Shown here piece by piece: positions 31,517 through 39,953 of a stretch of DNA of 39,953 nucleotides (its first letter is position 1; the number at the start of each line of letters is the position of its first letter). This DNA comes from an uncultured Bacteroidota bacterium. Its GTDB lineage: Bacteria > Bacteroidota > Bacteroidia > Chitinophagales > LD1. The position numbers and the translations under genes are program-made. The notes under the pieces are model-generated. The model worked only from the letters and a program-made list of their open reading frames with translations. It had not been told where the DNA came from and did no database searches. Location: the NCBI GenBank assembly GCA_937894725.1, contig CALAYL010000063.1:1-39953 (forward strand). Direction: 5' to 3'.

Positions 31517-34500
31517 TTAATTCTCTTCTATAACCTCAGCTTTCGATTTCTTCGGTTTTTTTTCTTTTTTAGGTTTTGTGTCCGTTGGAGCAGCATCCTC
31601 TTCTATTGCTGGCTGCGCCTCTGTATTTGACGGTTTAGGTTCTACACGTTGAGGTGTTTCCGTTTTGGCAGGTTCTTTAGCTGGAGCCACTTCTTCCTTT
31701 TTAGGTTCCACCTTCACCGGTGTCTCTACTTTCGGAACTTCTGTCTTAGGTGATACTGGCGCTGCTTCTTCTTTGGATTTACTGCCATTTTCTGGGACTA
31801 CATTTTCTGTAGGCTTAGATTTTGTTTTAGTAGAATCAATTTTTGCAGGAGCATTCGGCTTTTGCTTAAAATAAGGTACTTCTTTACCCATAGTTGGATT
31901 TACTTTTTCTTTCATTGCTTCTACAAACTGATCTTTAGCAATAGATGAACCAATGGTGTAGGCATAAAATCGTCCTTTATCATCTTTGATTTTACGTTTG
32001 TCAGAAGCTACCGCACCGATGGTACGTATAAACTCATCGTAGGAAGACAGTAAACCCAAAATACCTGGTTTGTATTCAAAATAAAACCACTCACCAGCTC
32101 CTGTTTTAAGATAAATATTAAAGTAGTCCATCCCTTGTCTTGGCCCTATCTCGATATACCCTTCTACACGTTTATGAATCTCCCTACCACCCAAGAATGA
32201 CAATCCTAATTTACCATATGACCTAAAGGTGAAGTCAACAGGGTCGTAAACAAAATTCACATCGGTGAAAACTAAATAATGGTCGAGCGATTTTGGGCGT
32301 GAAAAATTACCAGTAGTTTCATACGCTTTTATCATCTTCTCATCGTCTTTCGGATTGGTTATGTTTAGCAATACTTGCCTAAATTTATCTGTCTCATAGT
32401 TGATATCGTTGAGGTCTAGATTATCGACATATATGTAGTTTTCAAGTTTTTCCTCTATCGCTTTGTTTTCAACTCGTATATCTATACCGAGTGTAGTATT
32501 AAAGGTAAATTGATTCTTTGCTTTATCTTCTTGAAATGTACCATAAGCGGTAGTTCTAATCAATCCAAAATCAACACCAAACCCCATTTGGCCTTCTCCA
32601 GTCACAACATTTTTATTTTCATCGAGGGTCATAAGCGAACCTATTTTTGATTCACCTTTGATGATTTCTTCCGTACCAAAACGATATTCTCCTTTGGTTG
32701 GATTAAAGTCTATTGCTCCTACTGGTTGGAGCATCACGGGGTCGTTAGCGTTGTTTTTACGCGAGAAGAAAGTAGTATATGGCGTAACCATATCACTGCT
32801 TTTGTCAAAATACAGTCCTAGCCCGAGCTTTGCACCATCAGAAGCTTTGATGAGTGAATCGTAATGGATTAAAAACTTATCAGGATTAATATCATCTACC
32901 ATCGAAAATTCAGAAGTAGGTATATCCTTGTTTTTGAAATTGATTTTGCCAAATCCCTTAAAAAACAAATCAGGATTTCTACCAAATACGGTAGCATCAC
33001 CAAAGTAATTTACAGTAGGGTATAAAAAGAAGTTTTTGCTTTGCGCTATTTCTCCTTTTGCCACTAGACTATAGTCGGTAGTTTGATTTTTCTTTAGCCC
33101 TACCACTTCTTTTTGACAAGTAATGTCGTTTAGGTCAATTTTTTGATTTGGATGCCCTTCGCAACTATATTTAAATGCTCCATTACCTTTCAATTGCGCT
33201 TTGCTCAAAATATCGAGCGTGCAATTCTCTATCTTGTGTTTTTTAGTAAGCGTATCGGCAAAAATAGTAGCATTTTTGAGGGTTCGCATTACGGCCTCAC
33301 CTTCTATTACTACTACACCGCTATCGGGGATTACCTGTGCATCAGCTATATAAATATTGGGCACTTGTTCGCATCTCAAAGTTGCACTTTGCAAATCATA
33401 GACTGCTCTTTTAGACAAAAACTTGAGTCCCATTTGTGCTGTACGAGTTGATTCAAAATACTCCGCGGCTGCACCAGCAGGAACACTAAATACAAGTATT
33501 TTCTTTTCGATATCCCATTTAAATTCCTTGATATTTGTCTTATACTGATTGTACGCAAATTCAGTTGGATTGTCTGGTAGATTGGATTTGAAATCTGCAA
33601 CTTTATTTTTAAAATCAATAAATGCCTTTACGTTTGGTGTATTGAAAGTCACCTTATCGCCAAATGTAGATTTAATATTGAGTGCAGCGGTATCTGCATT
33701 AAGATTGTCTGTTTTGAAATTGAAATCCTTTGAACTCACGAGGGCCTCAGTCCAGTCAAGCACCCCTCCACCTTTTAGCCCCTTTGATGTGAGTATCAAG
33801 TTTCCTTTAAAGGCGGTTTGCTGCTCATACATCGAAAAAGGCTGATCTTTCATGTAGATAATCATAGAGTCCACTTTTGGTTTCCAAAGTATTGGATTGC
33901 CCGAACTGGCTACGTCTGGCGTCTTTACTCCATCGCTCGTTTTCGCTATTACAAAGGTATCGCTGGTCGCTTTGGTAGAGTCTATAAAAAATATAAAGTC
34001 GTGCGACTTTGTTTTTGAAGTGAGATAGTCAAGCTCTCCTACTCCTGTAAGCCCACGCATATCAAGGGTGATATCACCCGTGTATTTACCTCCACCTTTA
34101 TAGGTATCAAAGCCTTTAGGACTCATCGTTGTAAACCCTAGCGATAAATCTTTTTGCACTCGCAAACTTTCGTTAAACTCTGGAAAAATACCACCCGTGT
34201 ACATCTTTCCTTTCCAGTTAATCGCACTAGGTGTAAAGGTATTAAGGCTATCTAATCTAAAAGGATCTAACTTGAAATAAAAAGATTTTCGATCATACAC
34301 ACCCCTTTGTATTGCAGGGTCATCATAGTAGGCAAAAGAATTTTCTTTACTTATCAACTGTGGATATTGCAATAGTCGCGCTCTTCCAGATTTATTTATC
34401 GGTAAGTCAATCTTCATCTGTCCTTTTATCCCCTCTATATTCGTTCTCAGTGTCATCAATTTCGGTGTTCCATTGACATCCGTTTTATCCCCATCGGGGA

Positions 34501-36367
34501 TATTGATACGCATAGAATCGAGACCTGATAAATTCACCAAAAAAGAGTCATATTGAAATTTTTGATCTTTACCATAAAAATCCATTCTTCCTCCATAGAT
34601 AAGTCCATCAAATTCAAGGTTTCTATTCTTTTGAATTTTCACGAAATTGTTGTCTGGAAAGAAATACACAGACGCTGTATCGCTAATTGGGATTGACTTT
34701 ACACCTTTTAATTCTATATTATTATTCGACAAGTCGATATAGTCTTGCCCATCTTTTGGGATAGAGCGCATTTTGATAATGTCATAATCTTTTCGTTTAG
34801 CATTAGACAATACATAATGCAAGACTTTATCTCTCATCAATACTGTGCTAGATGGTTCATCGTACACTATAAATCCTTCTTCAACTAGCTGATAATAGAG
34901 CGACTTTGCCATTCCTTCTGTCAAGTTCGGATTCATCGCTTTAGCAAGCGCATTAGCATCGAGCACTCTACTACCCGTTTTTTCGTACATCATCCTGATT
35001 ACCGATAGCGGTTCGTAGTTAGATATACCTTGCAATTTTCTTACTTTTTCTTTCTCAAAATAACCATTAGATTCAAACTCACTACCTACTTTACCAACAC
35101 CTCCCAGCGTTTTAAGTATCATTCGGGTGGAATCTAAATTCCAGAAAATGGCATCTGCATCAAACTCATAATTGTGGTAAGTATCTATAAACTTAGATCT
35201 AGATATGGCCGACTCAGAGCGCAACAAACGCAACTCTCTAGTTTTGATTTTATAAATCATTGTCAGCTCTGGATGAAAAATAGTGTCCTTACCATTAAAT
35301 AATAAAATCTGCGCCTTTTGAGAGGTCAATTCATCATCTTTTTTGATAGGGAACTCCGTAAAGTAGGCGGTCAAAATTTTTGTCACCATATCATTTTTAT
35401 AAAATGTAACAGAAGCTTTTTGATCTGAAGTGCCGTATCCTATCACTCTACTTCCATAAAAGTTAAATCCGCCTGAATAATCTACATTGGGAGCTAGATT
35501 TTTGATAAAAACACCAAGGTCTTTTGAATCGAAACGAGGGTAAGTAGTGTTAGCCGAATCGCCTAATCCCAACTTATCTGTATATTTCCCAACCAATGGC
35601 GCTTTGAAAAACTCAGTATGTAAAAACTCTACACTATCAATTGAAAACGAAAAGTTATCCAAACTGATTTCATAGGGCTTTTTAATCACTGCACTAGCTA
35701 TTTTTTTATCCACTCCTGCCTTTGTCCAATACAGATTTCCACCTTGGCCTACCCATTTATTTTCGAGTGGGTAAAAGTCTCCTTTTGTATTAAAAATCTC
35801 CATCGAATCACGATTGGTCATGGATGCAAGTCGAGTAGAGGGAAAACTGATTTTCAGCTTGCCATCTTTGTCATTTATCGTATAATCTTTGGTATCTACT
35901 TTCCAAGTTTTCGAATTAGTCACATTGATTGCGCCTTGACTAAAAAGTGCATCGGAAAACTCCATAAATTTCAAATATTCCTTATTGTCTCCTTTGGCTT
36001 TATTTTTGGCTACATTCATGGCTATATCTGAAAAAGAAATAAACTTAGCTGGGTCACCTTGATTGTTTGCATAAGCGGTAATAGCCGAGAGATAATGATA
36101 GAAATAAGGAAATGGCGACATGGTTCTACTCAGCATCACATTGCTCGTTTCTATTATCTTCTGCATCTGTGCATCATTAAAAGCGCCCTTTTTTACAGTC
36201 GCTTCAAATGCATCGACCGAGGTAATACACTTTTCTAATTTGTTAGCTTTCATAAAGTCATCTAAAGCCTTTAGATATTTATCCTTTTCGGTGGGAAAAG
36301 ATGACGCTATCTGGGCATTAGCCATGGCAAAGGTGAAGAACGTAGCAATAAGGATTACAAAGCGCAT
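31517..36367 (-). CDS. Giant (1616-residue) exported protein of unknown function
   Basis: A 1616-residue protein with a signal peptide (residues 1-18, ending AMANAQ). The bulk is beta-rich and repetitive, with turns such as GDITLDMRGLTGVGELDY (about 764-781) and GNLILTSKGLKGGGVLDW (about 855-872) sharing the pattern G-[DN]-x-x-L-x3-GL-x-G-x-G-x-L-[DE]-aromatic. The last 130 residues or so are a disordered tail rich in Pro, Lys, Glu and Thr, ending in a basic-acidic run. Large exported proteins of this kind occur in Bacteroidota, but I do not recognise a characterised family. The neighbours (OmpH-like chaperone and CreD downstream on the same strand) suggest a role in the outer envelope. It starts seven bases after prmA. 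Confidence 0.7.
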   Translation of the reverse strand: MRFVILIATFFTFAMANAQIASSFPTEKDKYLKALDDFMKANKLEKCITSVDAFEATVKKGAFNDAQMQKIIETSNVMLSRTMSPFPYFYHYLSAITAYANNQGDPAKFISFSDIAMNVAKNKAKGDNKEYLKFMEFSDALFSQGAINVTNSKTWKVDTKDYTINDKDGKLKISFPSTRLASMTNRDSMEIFNTKGDFYPLENKWVGQGGNLYWTKAGVDKKIASAVIKKPYEISLDNFSFSIDSVEFLHTEFFKAPLVGKYTDKLGLGDSANTTYPRFDSKDLGVFIKNLAPNVDYSGGFNFYGSRVIGYGTSDQKASVTFYKNDMVTKILTAYFTEFPIKKDDELTSQKAQILLFNGKDTIFHPELTMIYKIKTRELRLLRSESAISRSKFIDTYHNYEFDADAIFWNLDSTRMILKTLGGVGKVGSEFESNGYFEKEKVRKLQGISNYEPLSVIRMMYEKTGSRVLDANALAKAMNPNLTEGMAKSLYYQLVEEGFIVYDEPSSTVLMRDKVLHYVLSNAKRKDYDIIKMRSIPKDGQDYIDLSNNNIELKGVKSIPISDTASVYFFPDNNFVKIQKNRNLEFDGLIYGGRMDFYGKDQKFQYDSFLVNLSGLDSMRINIPDGDKTDVNGTPKLMTLRTNIEGIKGQMKIDLPINKSGRARLLQYPQLISKENSFAYYDDPAIQRGVYDRKSFYFKLDPFRLDSLNTFTPSAINWKGKMYTGGIFPEFNESLRVQKDLSLGFTTMSPKGFDTYKGGGKYTGDITLDMRGLTGVGELDYLTSKTKSHDFIFFIDSTKATSDTFVIAKTSDGVKTPDVASSGNPILWKPKVDSMIIYMKDQPFSMYEQQTAFKGNLILTSKGLKGGGVLDWTEALVSSKDFNFKTDNLNADTAALNIKSTFGDKVTFNTPNVKAFIDFKNKVADFKSNLPDNPTEFAYNQYKTNIKEFKWDIEKKILVFSVPAGAAAEYFESTRTAQMGLKFLSKRAVYDLQSATLRCEQVPNIYIADAQVIPDSGVVVIEGEAVMRTLKNATIFADTLTKKHKIENCTLDILSKAQLKGNGAFKYSCEGHPNQKIDLNDITCQKEVVGLKKNQTTDYSLVAKGEIAQSKNFFLYPTVNYFGDATVFGRNPDLFFKGFGKINFKNKDIPTSEFSMVDDINPDKFLIHYDSLIKASDGAKLGLGLYFDKSSDMVTPYTTFFSRKNNANDPVMLQPVGAIDFNPTKGEYRFGTEEIIKGESKIGSLMTLDENKNVVTGEGQMGFGVDFGLIRTTAYGTFQEDKAKNQFTFNTTLGIDIRVENKAIEEKLENYIYVDNLDLNDINYETDKFRQVLLNITNPKDDEKMIKAYETTGNFSRPKSLDHYLVFTDVNFVYDPVDFTFRSYGKLGLSFLGGREIHKRVEGYIEIGPRQGMDYFNIYLKTGAGEWFYFEYKPGILGLLSSYDEFIRTIGAVASDKRKIKDDKGRFYAYTIGSSIAKDQFVEAMKEKVNPTMGKEVPYFKQKPNAPAKIDSTKTKSKPTENVVPENGSKSKEEAAPVSPKTEVPKVETPVKVEPKKEEVAPAKEPAKTETPQRVEPKPSNTEAQPAIEEDAAPTDTKPKKEKKPKKSKAEVIEEN

Positions 36368-36374
36368 AGTGTAT

Positions 36375-37187
36375 TTATTTTTTTAGAAATATCATGATCC
36401 ATCCATCTTTTCGATGAGTTGCAAGGTGTGTATATTCAAAAGCATGCTCTAGCACAATAGTCTCATCGCTATCGAGTAGTCCACTAAGCAATAAAACGCC
36501 CTCGGCTTTTAAACGAGTGTGCCATTTTGCAAGATTTGGCAATATGACATGACGATTGATATTAGCTAAGATAATATCATAATCAAAAGCTAATTCTGTT
36601 TTATGGTCTCCCAAAATGGGATTTATTTTAGTGCAGTGATTCAAGTGTGCGTTTTCGATACAATTTTCATAAGCCCAATCTTCATTGTCTATAGCATCTA
36701 CGGATTTAGCACCTAATTGTTCTGCAAATACAGACAAAATACCTGTACCAGAACCAAAATCGAGCACCTTTTTGTCTGTAAAGTCGAGCTGACTCATCTG
36801 TTCAATCATCAAAAAAGTGGTGGGATGGTGTCCTGTACCAAATGACATCTTGGGATCTATAACGATCTCGTGTTTGTCTTTTTGGGTAGGGTGAAACGTA
36901 GCCCTGATGTGTACATTGCCTATATTTACAGGCTCAAACTGGCTCTCCCACACGCTATTCCAGTTAGTGTTTTCGAGCGTTGAGTAGCCATACTCAATTT
37001 CAATCAATCCATACTCTTTAAGAAGTGCCTTCACTTCATCTTCGGTAAACAATGACGAATCCACATAAGCCACCAAATCATTGGTTTCTTCTTCAAAACC
37101 ATTGAACCCACTTTCGCCCAACACTGCCATGAGCATATTTCGTTCCAGCTTATCACTGGTTTTAAATCTGTAAGCACTATACATCAA
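36375..37187 (-). CDS. prmA: Ribosomal protein L11 methyltransferase
   Basis: A 270-residue protein. The N-terminal substrate-recognition part is followed by IDPKMSFGTGHHPTTFLMIE (about residues 123-142) and the SAM motif KVLDFGSGTGILSVFAEQLG, then DAIDNEDWAYENCIENA and DIILANINRHVILPNL. FGTGHHPTT is a PrmA hallmark. The enzyme methylates the N-terminal and lysine amino groups of ribosomal protein L11. It overlaps the tpiA stop by four bases and lies seven bases ahead of the giant exported protein gene. Confidence 0.94.
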   Translation of the reverse strand: MMYSAYRFKTSDKLERNMLMAVLGESGFNGFEEETNDLVAYVDSSLFTEDEVKALLKEYGLIEIEYGYSTLENTNWNSVWESQFEPVNIGNVHIRATFHPTQKDKHEIVIDPKMSFGTGHHPTTFLMIEQMSQLDFTDKKVLDFGSGTGILSVFAEQLGAKSVDAIDNEDWAYENCIENAHLNHCTKINPILGDHKTELAFDYDIILANINRHVILPNLAKWHTRLKAEGVLLLSGLLDSDETIVLEHAFEYTHLATHRKDGWIMIFLKK

Positions 37188-37948
37188 ATGGAATTTATAA
37201 TCGTAAAAAAATCTTGCGGTTTGAGCGATGCTCCACCCACTAAGCCCCCATCTATATTGGGTTGAGAAAAAAGTTCATTAGCGTTGGCAGCATTGACACT
37301 ACCTCCATACAAAATAGTCGTACCCTCGGCTGTAGCTGCTGAATATCGATGCGCTATTTCTTTTCTGATAAAAGCATGGATCTGCTCAGCCTGGGCAGGG
37401 GTCGCTGTCATGCCTGTACCTATTGCCCATATAGGTTCATAGGCTATAGTGATTTTAGAAAATTGTGCTTCATTGAGATGAAATAAATTGTCTTTAAGCT
37501 GATAAAAAATGTATTGCTCATGCTGCTCGCTTAATCTCGCCTCTTTAGACTCGCCACAGCAAAAAACAGGACGCAACTTAGCTTCAAGTGCGGTATCTAT
37601 TTTTGATTTAATAATATCATCGCTTTCGCCATAATATTGTCTGCGCTCGCTATGTCCTATGATTACTTGTGATATGCCCATACTAGCTAGCATAAAAGCG
37701 GATACCTCACCCGTAAAAGCACCCCAGGCTTGAGCAGCACAATTCTGCGCCACTAATGTGATCGCAGAGCCTTTAGTGAGTTGCTGCAATGAATGAAGAT
37801 GTATAAATGAAGGAGCAATCCATATTTCGGCAACAATATTTTTGCCACTGATAGTGGCGAGTAAAGTACGTACAAGTTCCTCACCCTCAGCGAGGGTTAA
37901 ATTCATTTTCCAGTTGCCTGCTACTATTTTTTTTCGGTCAATTGTCAT
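37184..37948 (-). CDS. tpiA: Triosephosphate isomerase
   Basis: A 254-residue protein with the full set of TIM motifs: AGNWKMN (catalytic Lys) at residues 10-16, IIGHSERRQYYGE (catalytic His), AYEPIWAIGTG (catalytic Glu) and ILYGGSVNAANA (phosphate loop). It interconverts glyceraldehyde-3-phosphate and dihydroxyacetone phosphate in glycolysis. It lies eight bases after the GlmU-like gene and overlaps prmA by four bases, so these three genes are almost certainly one transcript. Confidence 0.97.
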   Translation of the reverse strand: MTIDRKKIVAGNWKMNLTLAEGEELVRTLLATISGKNIVAEIWIAPSFIHLHSLQQLTKGSAITLVAQNCAAQAWGAFTGEVSAFMLASMGISQVIIGHSERRQYYGESDDIIKSKIDTALEAKLRPVFCCGESKEARLSEQHEQYIFYQLKDNLFHLNEAQFSKITIAYEPIWAIGTGMTATPAQAEQIHAFIRKEIAHRYSAATAEGTTILYGGSVNAANANELFSQPNIDGGLVGGASLKPQDFFTIINSI

Positions 37949-37956
37949 GGTATATC

Positions 37957-39156
37957 TTAACTTTTTCTATACTTTTTATCTCTTTCAAACACTTCTTTTA
38001 AAATAGCGATGTCTATTTCTGTCAGTTTTATTCCTCTACGCTCCATCATTTTCTCGGCTACTTCGAGCCCTTTTTCAAACAGAAAAGTACGCAACCATTG
38101 CGCCCCACCCCACGAAAAAGATGGAATAAACTTTGGCGGAAAATCACCACCAAACACATTGGCGGATACGCCTACCACAGTACCGGTGTTGAACATCGTA
38201 TTGATACCAGATTTAGCATGGTCGCCCATAATTAGCCCATGAAACTGCATGCCACTATCTTCACTTTTGCCTGTTCGATAATTCCACACATCGACCGAAC
38301 CATAGTTGTTTTTGAGGTTGGAATTGTTGGTGTCTGCGCCTAGATTGCACCACTCACCTATCACCGAATTGCCGATAAAACCATCGTGTCCTTTGTTGCT
38401 AAAAGCAAAAAATACGGCATTATTTACCTCTCCGCCTACCTTGCAATGTGGCCCCACTGTGGTAGCTCCATAGATTTTGGTACTCATTTTCAATCCTGCA
38501 TGTTCACACAAGGCAAAAGGCCCTCGGATAGCACAATTTTCCATAACTTCAGCCTTTTTGCCAATATAGATACAACCCGTATTTGTATTTAAAATAGCGG
38601 CCTCCACTACAGCACCTTCCTCGATAAATAGCCTATCGGCACTACCGATGAGTGTGTTGGTCTGAGCGAGTTTTTGAGATACTTTACCTTGGGTTAGTAT
38701 ATCAAAATCGGCCTCAATGGCTTTGTGGTTGAGCGAGAAAACATCTTTGGGTCTGGCGATGAAATCTATAGGCCCATCGTAAGATATGCGCTGCATTTGA
38801 GAAGCGAGCAGCTCAAGATTTTCAAAATTAAGTTGCGCTTTAGAAGTTCTAAAGGCTAACAATAACCGGTCTTTGTATATGGCAGTATCTATAGATAATG
38901 CTTGAATAATTTGTTTTAAACTCTCATTTGGCAATAAACTAGAGGAGATAAAAATCCCTTCGGCAGTGATGGCTTCATACTGATATTTAGGTTGAAGATA
39001 TGACTCCGTGAGTACTTGACACTCCACATCGAAAATGCGCTGCCATTTTTCAAAAATGGTGATGATTCCTACACGGAAATCAGCCATCGAACGGGTAAAT
39101 GACAAAGGCAACAAGTCGGCTCTTAGACTAGCCGTATCAAATAGGGTTATGTTCAC
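37957..39156 (-). CDS. Bacteroidota-type GlmU-family sugar-phosphate nucleotidyltransferase
   Basis: A 399-residue protein of the alternative GlmU family. The N-terminal domain opens ITLFDTASLRADLLPLSFTR and DFRVGIITIFEKWQRIF and lacks the usual LxAGxGTRM loop, which is typical of this divergent family. The C-terminal part (about residues 180-370) is a left-handed beta-helix of hexapeptide repeats (NTGCIYIGKKAEVMENCAIR, VGPHCKVGGEVNN, HGLIMGDHAKSGINTMFNTG). It is thought to act in UDP-GlcNAc formation (uridyl and acetyl transfer), but direct proof for the family is limited to my knowledge. It is the first gene of the tpiA-prmA transcript. Confidence 0.87.
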   Translation of the reverse strand: MNITLFDTASLRADLLPLSFTRSMADFRVGIITIFEKWQRIFDVECQVLTESYLQPKYQYEAITAEGIFISSSLLPNESLKQIIQALSIDTAIYKDRLLLAFRTSKAQLNFENLELLASQMQRISYDGPIDFIARPKDVFSLNHKAIEADFDILTQGKVSQKLAQTNTLIGSADRLFIEEGAVVEAAILNTNTGCIYIGKKAEVMENCAIRGPFALCEHAGLKMSTKIYGATTVGPHCKVGGEVNNAVFFAFSNKGHDGFIGNSVIGEWCNLGADTNNSNLKNNYGSVDVWNYRTGKSEDSGMQFHGLIMGDHAKSGINTMFNTGTVVGVSANVFGGDFPPKFIPSFSWGGAQWLRTFLFEKGLEVAEKMMERRGIKLTEIDIAILKEVFERDKKYRKS

Positions 39157-39244
39157 ACGATTATTTTGGACTAAATTTAAAAAAAATGGATAAAGAACGG
39201 ATTATCTAGTAATTAAACTTTCCCAACACAGTTGAAAACTCATT

Positions 39245-39953
39245 TTATTTATTCCACTCAATTTCTTCGATCCCCTCGTCCGGTTCGTTAAGTATAAAAT
39301 CTTCTTGGTAGCAGCCAAATAAAATATACGGCTCGCCATTGCTGGCAGTAACCATACGGATAGGCTTCACATTATAAAGGTAAGTATATATCCCATCATC
39401 AGCCACTTTGGCGTATTCCTTACCTTCTATTTTTATTAATTTATCTGCATAGTTTTCTTTAAAATAGTTTTTTGCGTCTTTATTCTCGATAGTTTCAAGT
39501 TCTATTACTCTATTTTGAGTTTCAAAAAAATTTTCAAATGATACGGTATGCTTAAGTTTAGTTTTAGTATGATATCGAGGTGTTTTGAGATGGAGTAAGT
39601 AGTCTGCATGTGGGTTTAGTTTATTTTCTTCTTGAAAAAAATAGACGGCTATTTCTACACTCTCCCAAGGTTTGACTTCTCTATTCAAATTGGTAATACA
39701 CGCCAGGAGCGGTAGTGCATTGGCATCGAGCAATTGCGCCAGCATTTGATTTGTAACAGATGGCAAAAAACCGATTTTTTCTTGTTGCCAATAGAGTGCG
39801 ATAGCTGATTTGTCGTGAGGGTTTTCGCGCTCTCGTCTTAGCTCTATCCAGTCGCCAATTTCCATTTCAGAAAGTATGGCCATACCATTATAGTAGCGAA
39901 ACCCCGCTACAAATGTCTGCAAAAGATAAACTTTACGCTTTTGCTCTACAGCA
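39245..39953 (-). CDS. HIRAN-domain protein, N-terminus possibly outside the window
   Basis: The frame stays open to the right edge: upstream of a TTG at 39922 it reads EQKRKVYLLQTFVAGFRYYN, which looks like continuous HIRAN sequence, so the true start probably lies beyond the window. HIRAN features in the first 100 residues are FVAGFRYYNG, GDWIELRRERENPHDKSAIA and QEKIGFLPSVTNQMLAQLLD. The HIRAN domain binds DNA 3' ends in the eukaryotic helicase HLTF and occurs in many bacterial proteins fused to helicases or alone. The C-terminal half (about 110-225) is not recognised and there is no helicase or nuclease motif in the visible part. The role is therefore unknown; a DNA-damage function is possible. 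Confidence 0.8.
   Translation of the reverse strand, partial: AVEQKRKVYLLQTFVAGFRYYNGMAILSEMEIGDWIELRRERENPHDKSAIALYWQQEKIGFLPSVTNQMLAQLLDANALPLLACITNLNREVKPWESVEIAVYFFQEENKLNPHADYLLHLKTPRYHTKTKLKHTVSFENFFETQNRVIELETIENKDAKNYFKENYADKLIKIEGKEYAKVADDGIYTYLYNVKPIRMVTASNGEPYILFGCYQEDFILNEPDEGIEEIEWNK

Noticed and set aside
31665..31874. Plus-strand open frame opposite the giant protein's tail
   Set aside because: A by-product of the biased Pro/Lys/Glu codons on the other strand.
1..39953. CRISPR arrays, prophage or complete insertion sequences
   Set aside because: No regularly spaced direct repeats, phage structural genes, integrase or transposase were recognised on either strand.

Overview
The window looks like Bacteroidota chromosome (Chitinophagales or Sphingobacteriales-like; finer placement is not possible from sequence alone). 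The evidence is an AT-rich genome, promoters of the Bacteroidota type (TTG, 19-21 bases, TAnnTTTG), an alternative GlmU-family nucleotidyltransferase, DUF1573 and DUF2452 proteins, CreD, a cytochrome c/FTR1 fusion and several signal-peptide proteins known mainly from this phylum.

Layout. (1) 1-3170: the end of a type III restriction-modification module. The last 59 codons of a Mod methyltransferase are followed by a GxxExxY (PD-(D/E)XK) nuclease-like gene and a complete Res helicase-nuclease. The 3' end of res runs into a sequence resembling an IS3-family terminus. (2) 3309-9322: PAP2 phosphatase on the minus strand, then a plus-strand run of SUI1/YciH, RecQ, two glycosyltransferases and KdsB, linking translation, repair and lipopolysaccharide genes. 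(3) 9319-16789: a stand-alone WYL protein, a cytochrome c/FTR1 iron permease, a secreted glutathione peroxidase, a beta-helix protein, tRNA-Val(GAC) with a clear promoter, a lipoprotein, a secreted amidotransferase-fold protein and a small secreted protein. (4) 16793-18787: def, ruvX, DUF1573 and DUF2452, all minus. (5) 18942-19451: an unrecognised secreted protein. (6) 19580-27344: a tightly packed eight-gene minus-strand operon that reads rfbF-rfbG-rfbH-(NAD-dependent epimerase/reductase)-FkbM methyltransferase-split transketolase (N half, C half)-GT2 glycosyltransferase. (7) 27503-29479: an ArnT/PMT-like membrane glycosyltransferase with a TPR tail. (8) 29483-39953, all minus: a HIRAN protein cut by the window edge, alternative GlmU, tpiA, prmA, a 1616-residue exported protein of unknown function, an OmpH-like protein and CreD.

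How the genes work together. Much of the window serves the cell envelope: KdsB and two GT-B enzymes for lipopolysaccharide core or O-chain, the CDP-sugar operon for an unusual deoxysugar, PAP2 and the ArnT-like enzyme for polyprenol-linked steps, and CreD/OmpH/the giant protein for envelope integrity. The most interesting unit is the CDP-3,6-dideoxyhexose operon carrying its own two-subunit transketolase. I infer that it may build a two-carbon-branched sugar, which would be then methylated and transferred. The GxxExxY gene lodged between mod and res is the second notable arrangement.

The only gene-free stretch longer than about 300 bases is 13578-13895. It holds a terminator, the tRNA and its promoter, two TAGGTTTG boxes and a second terminator.
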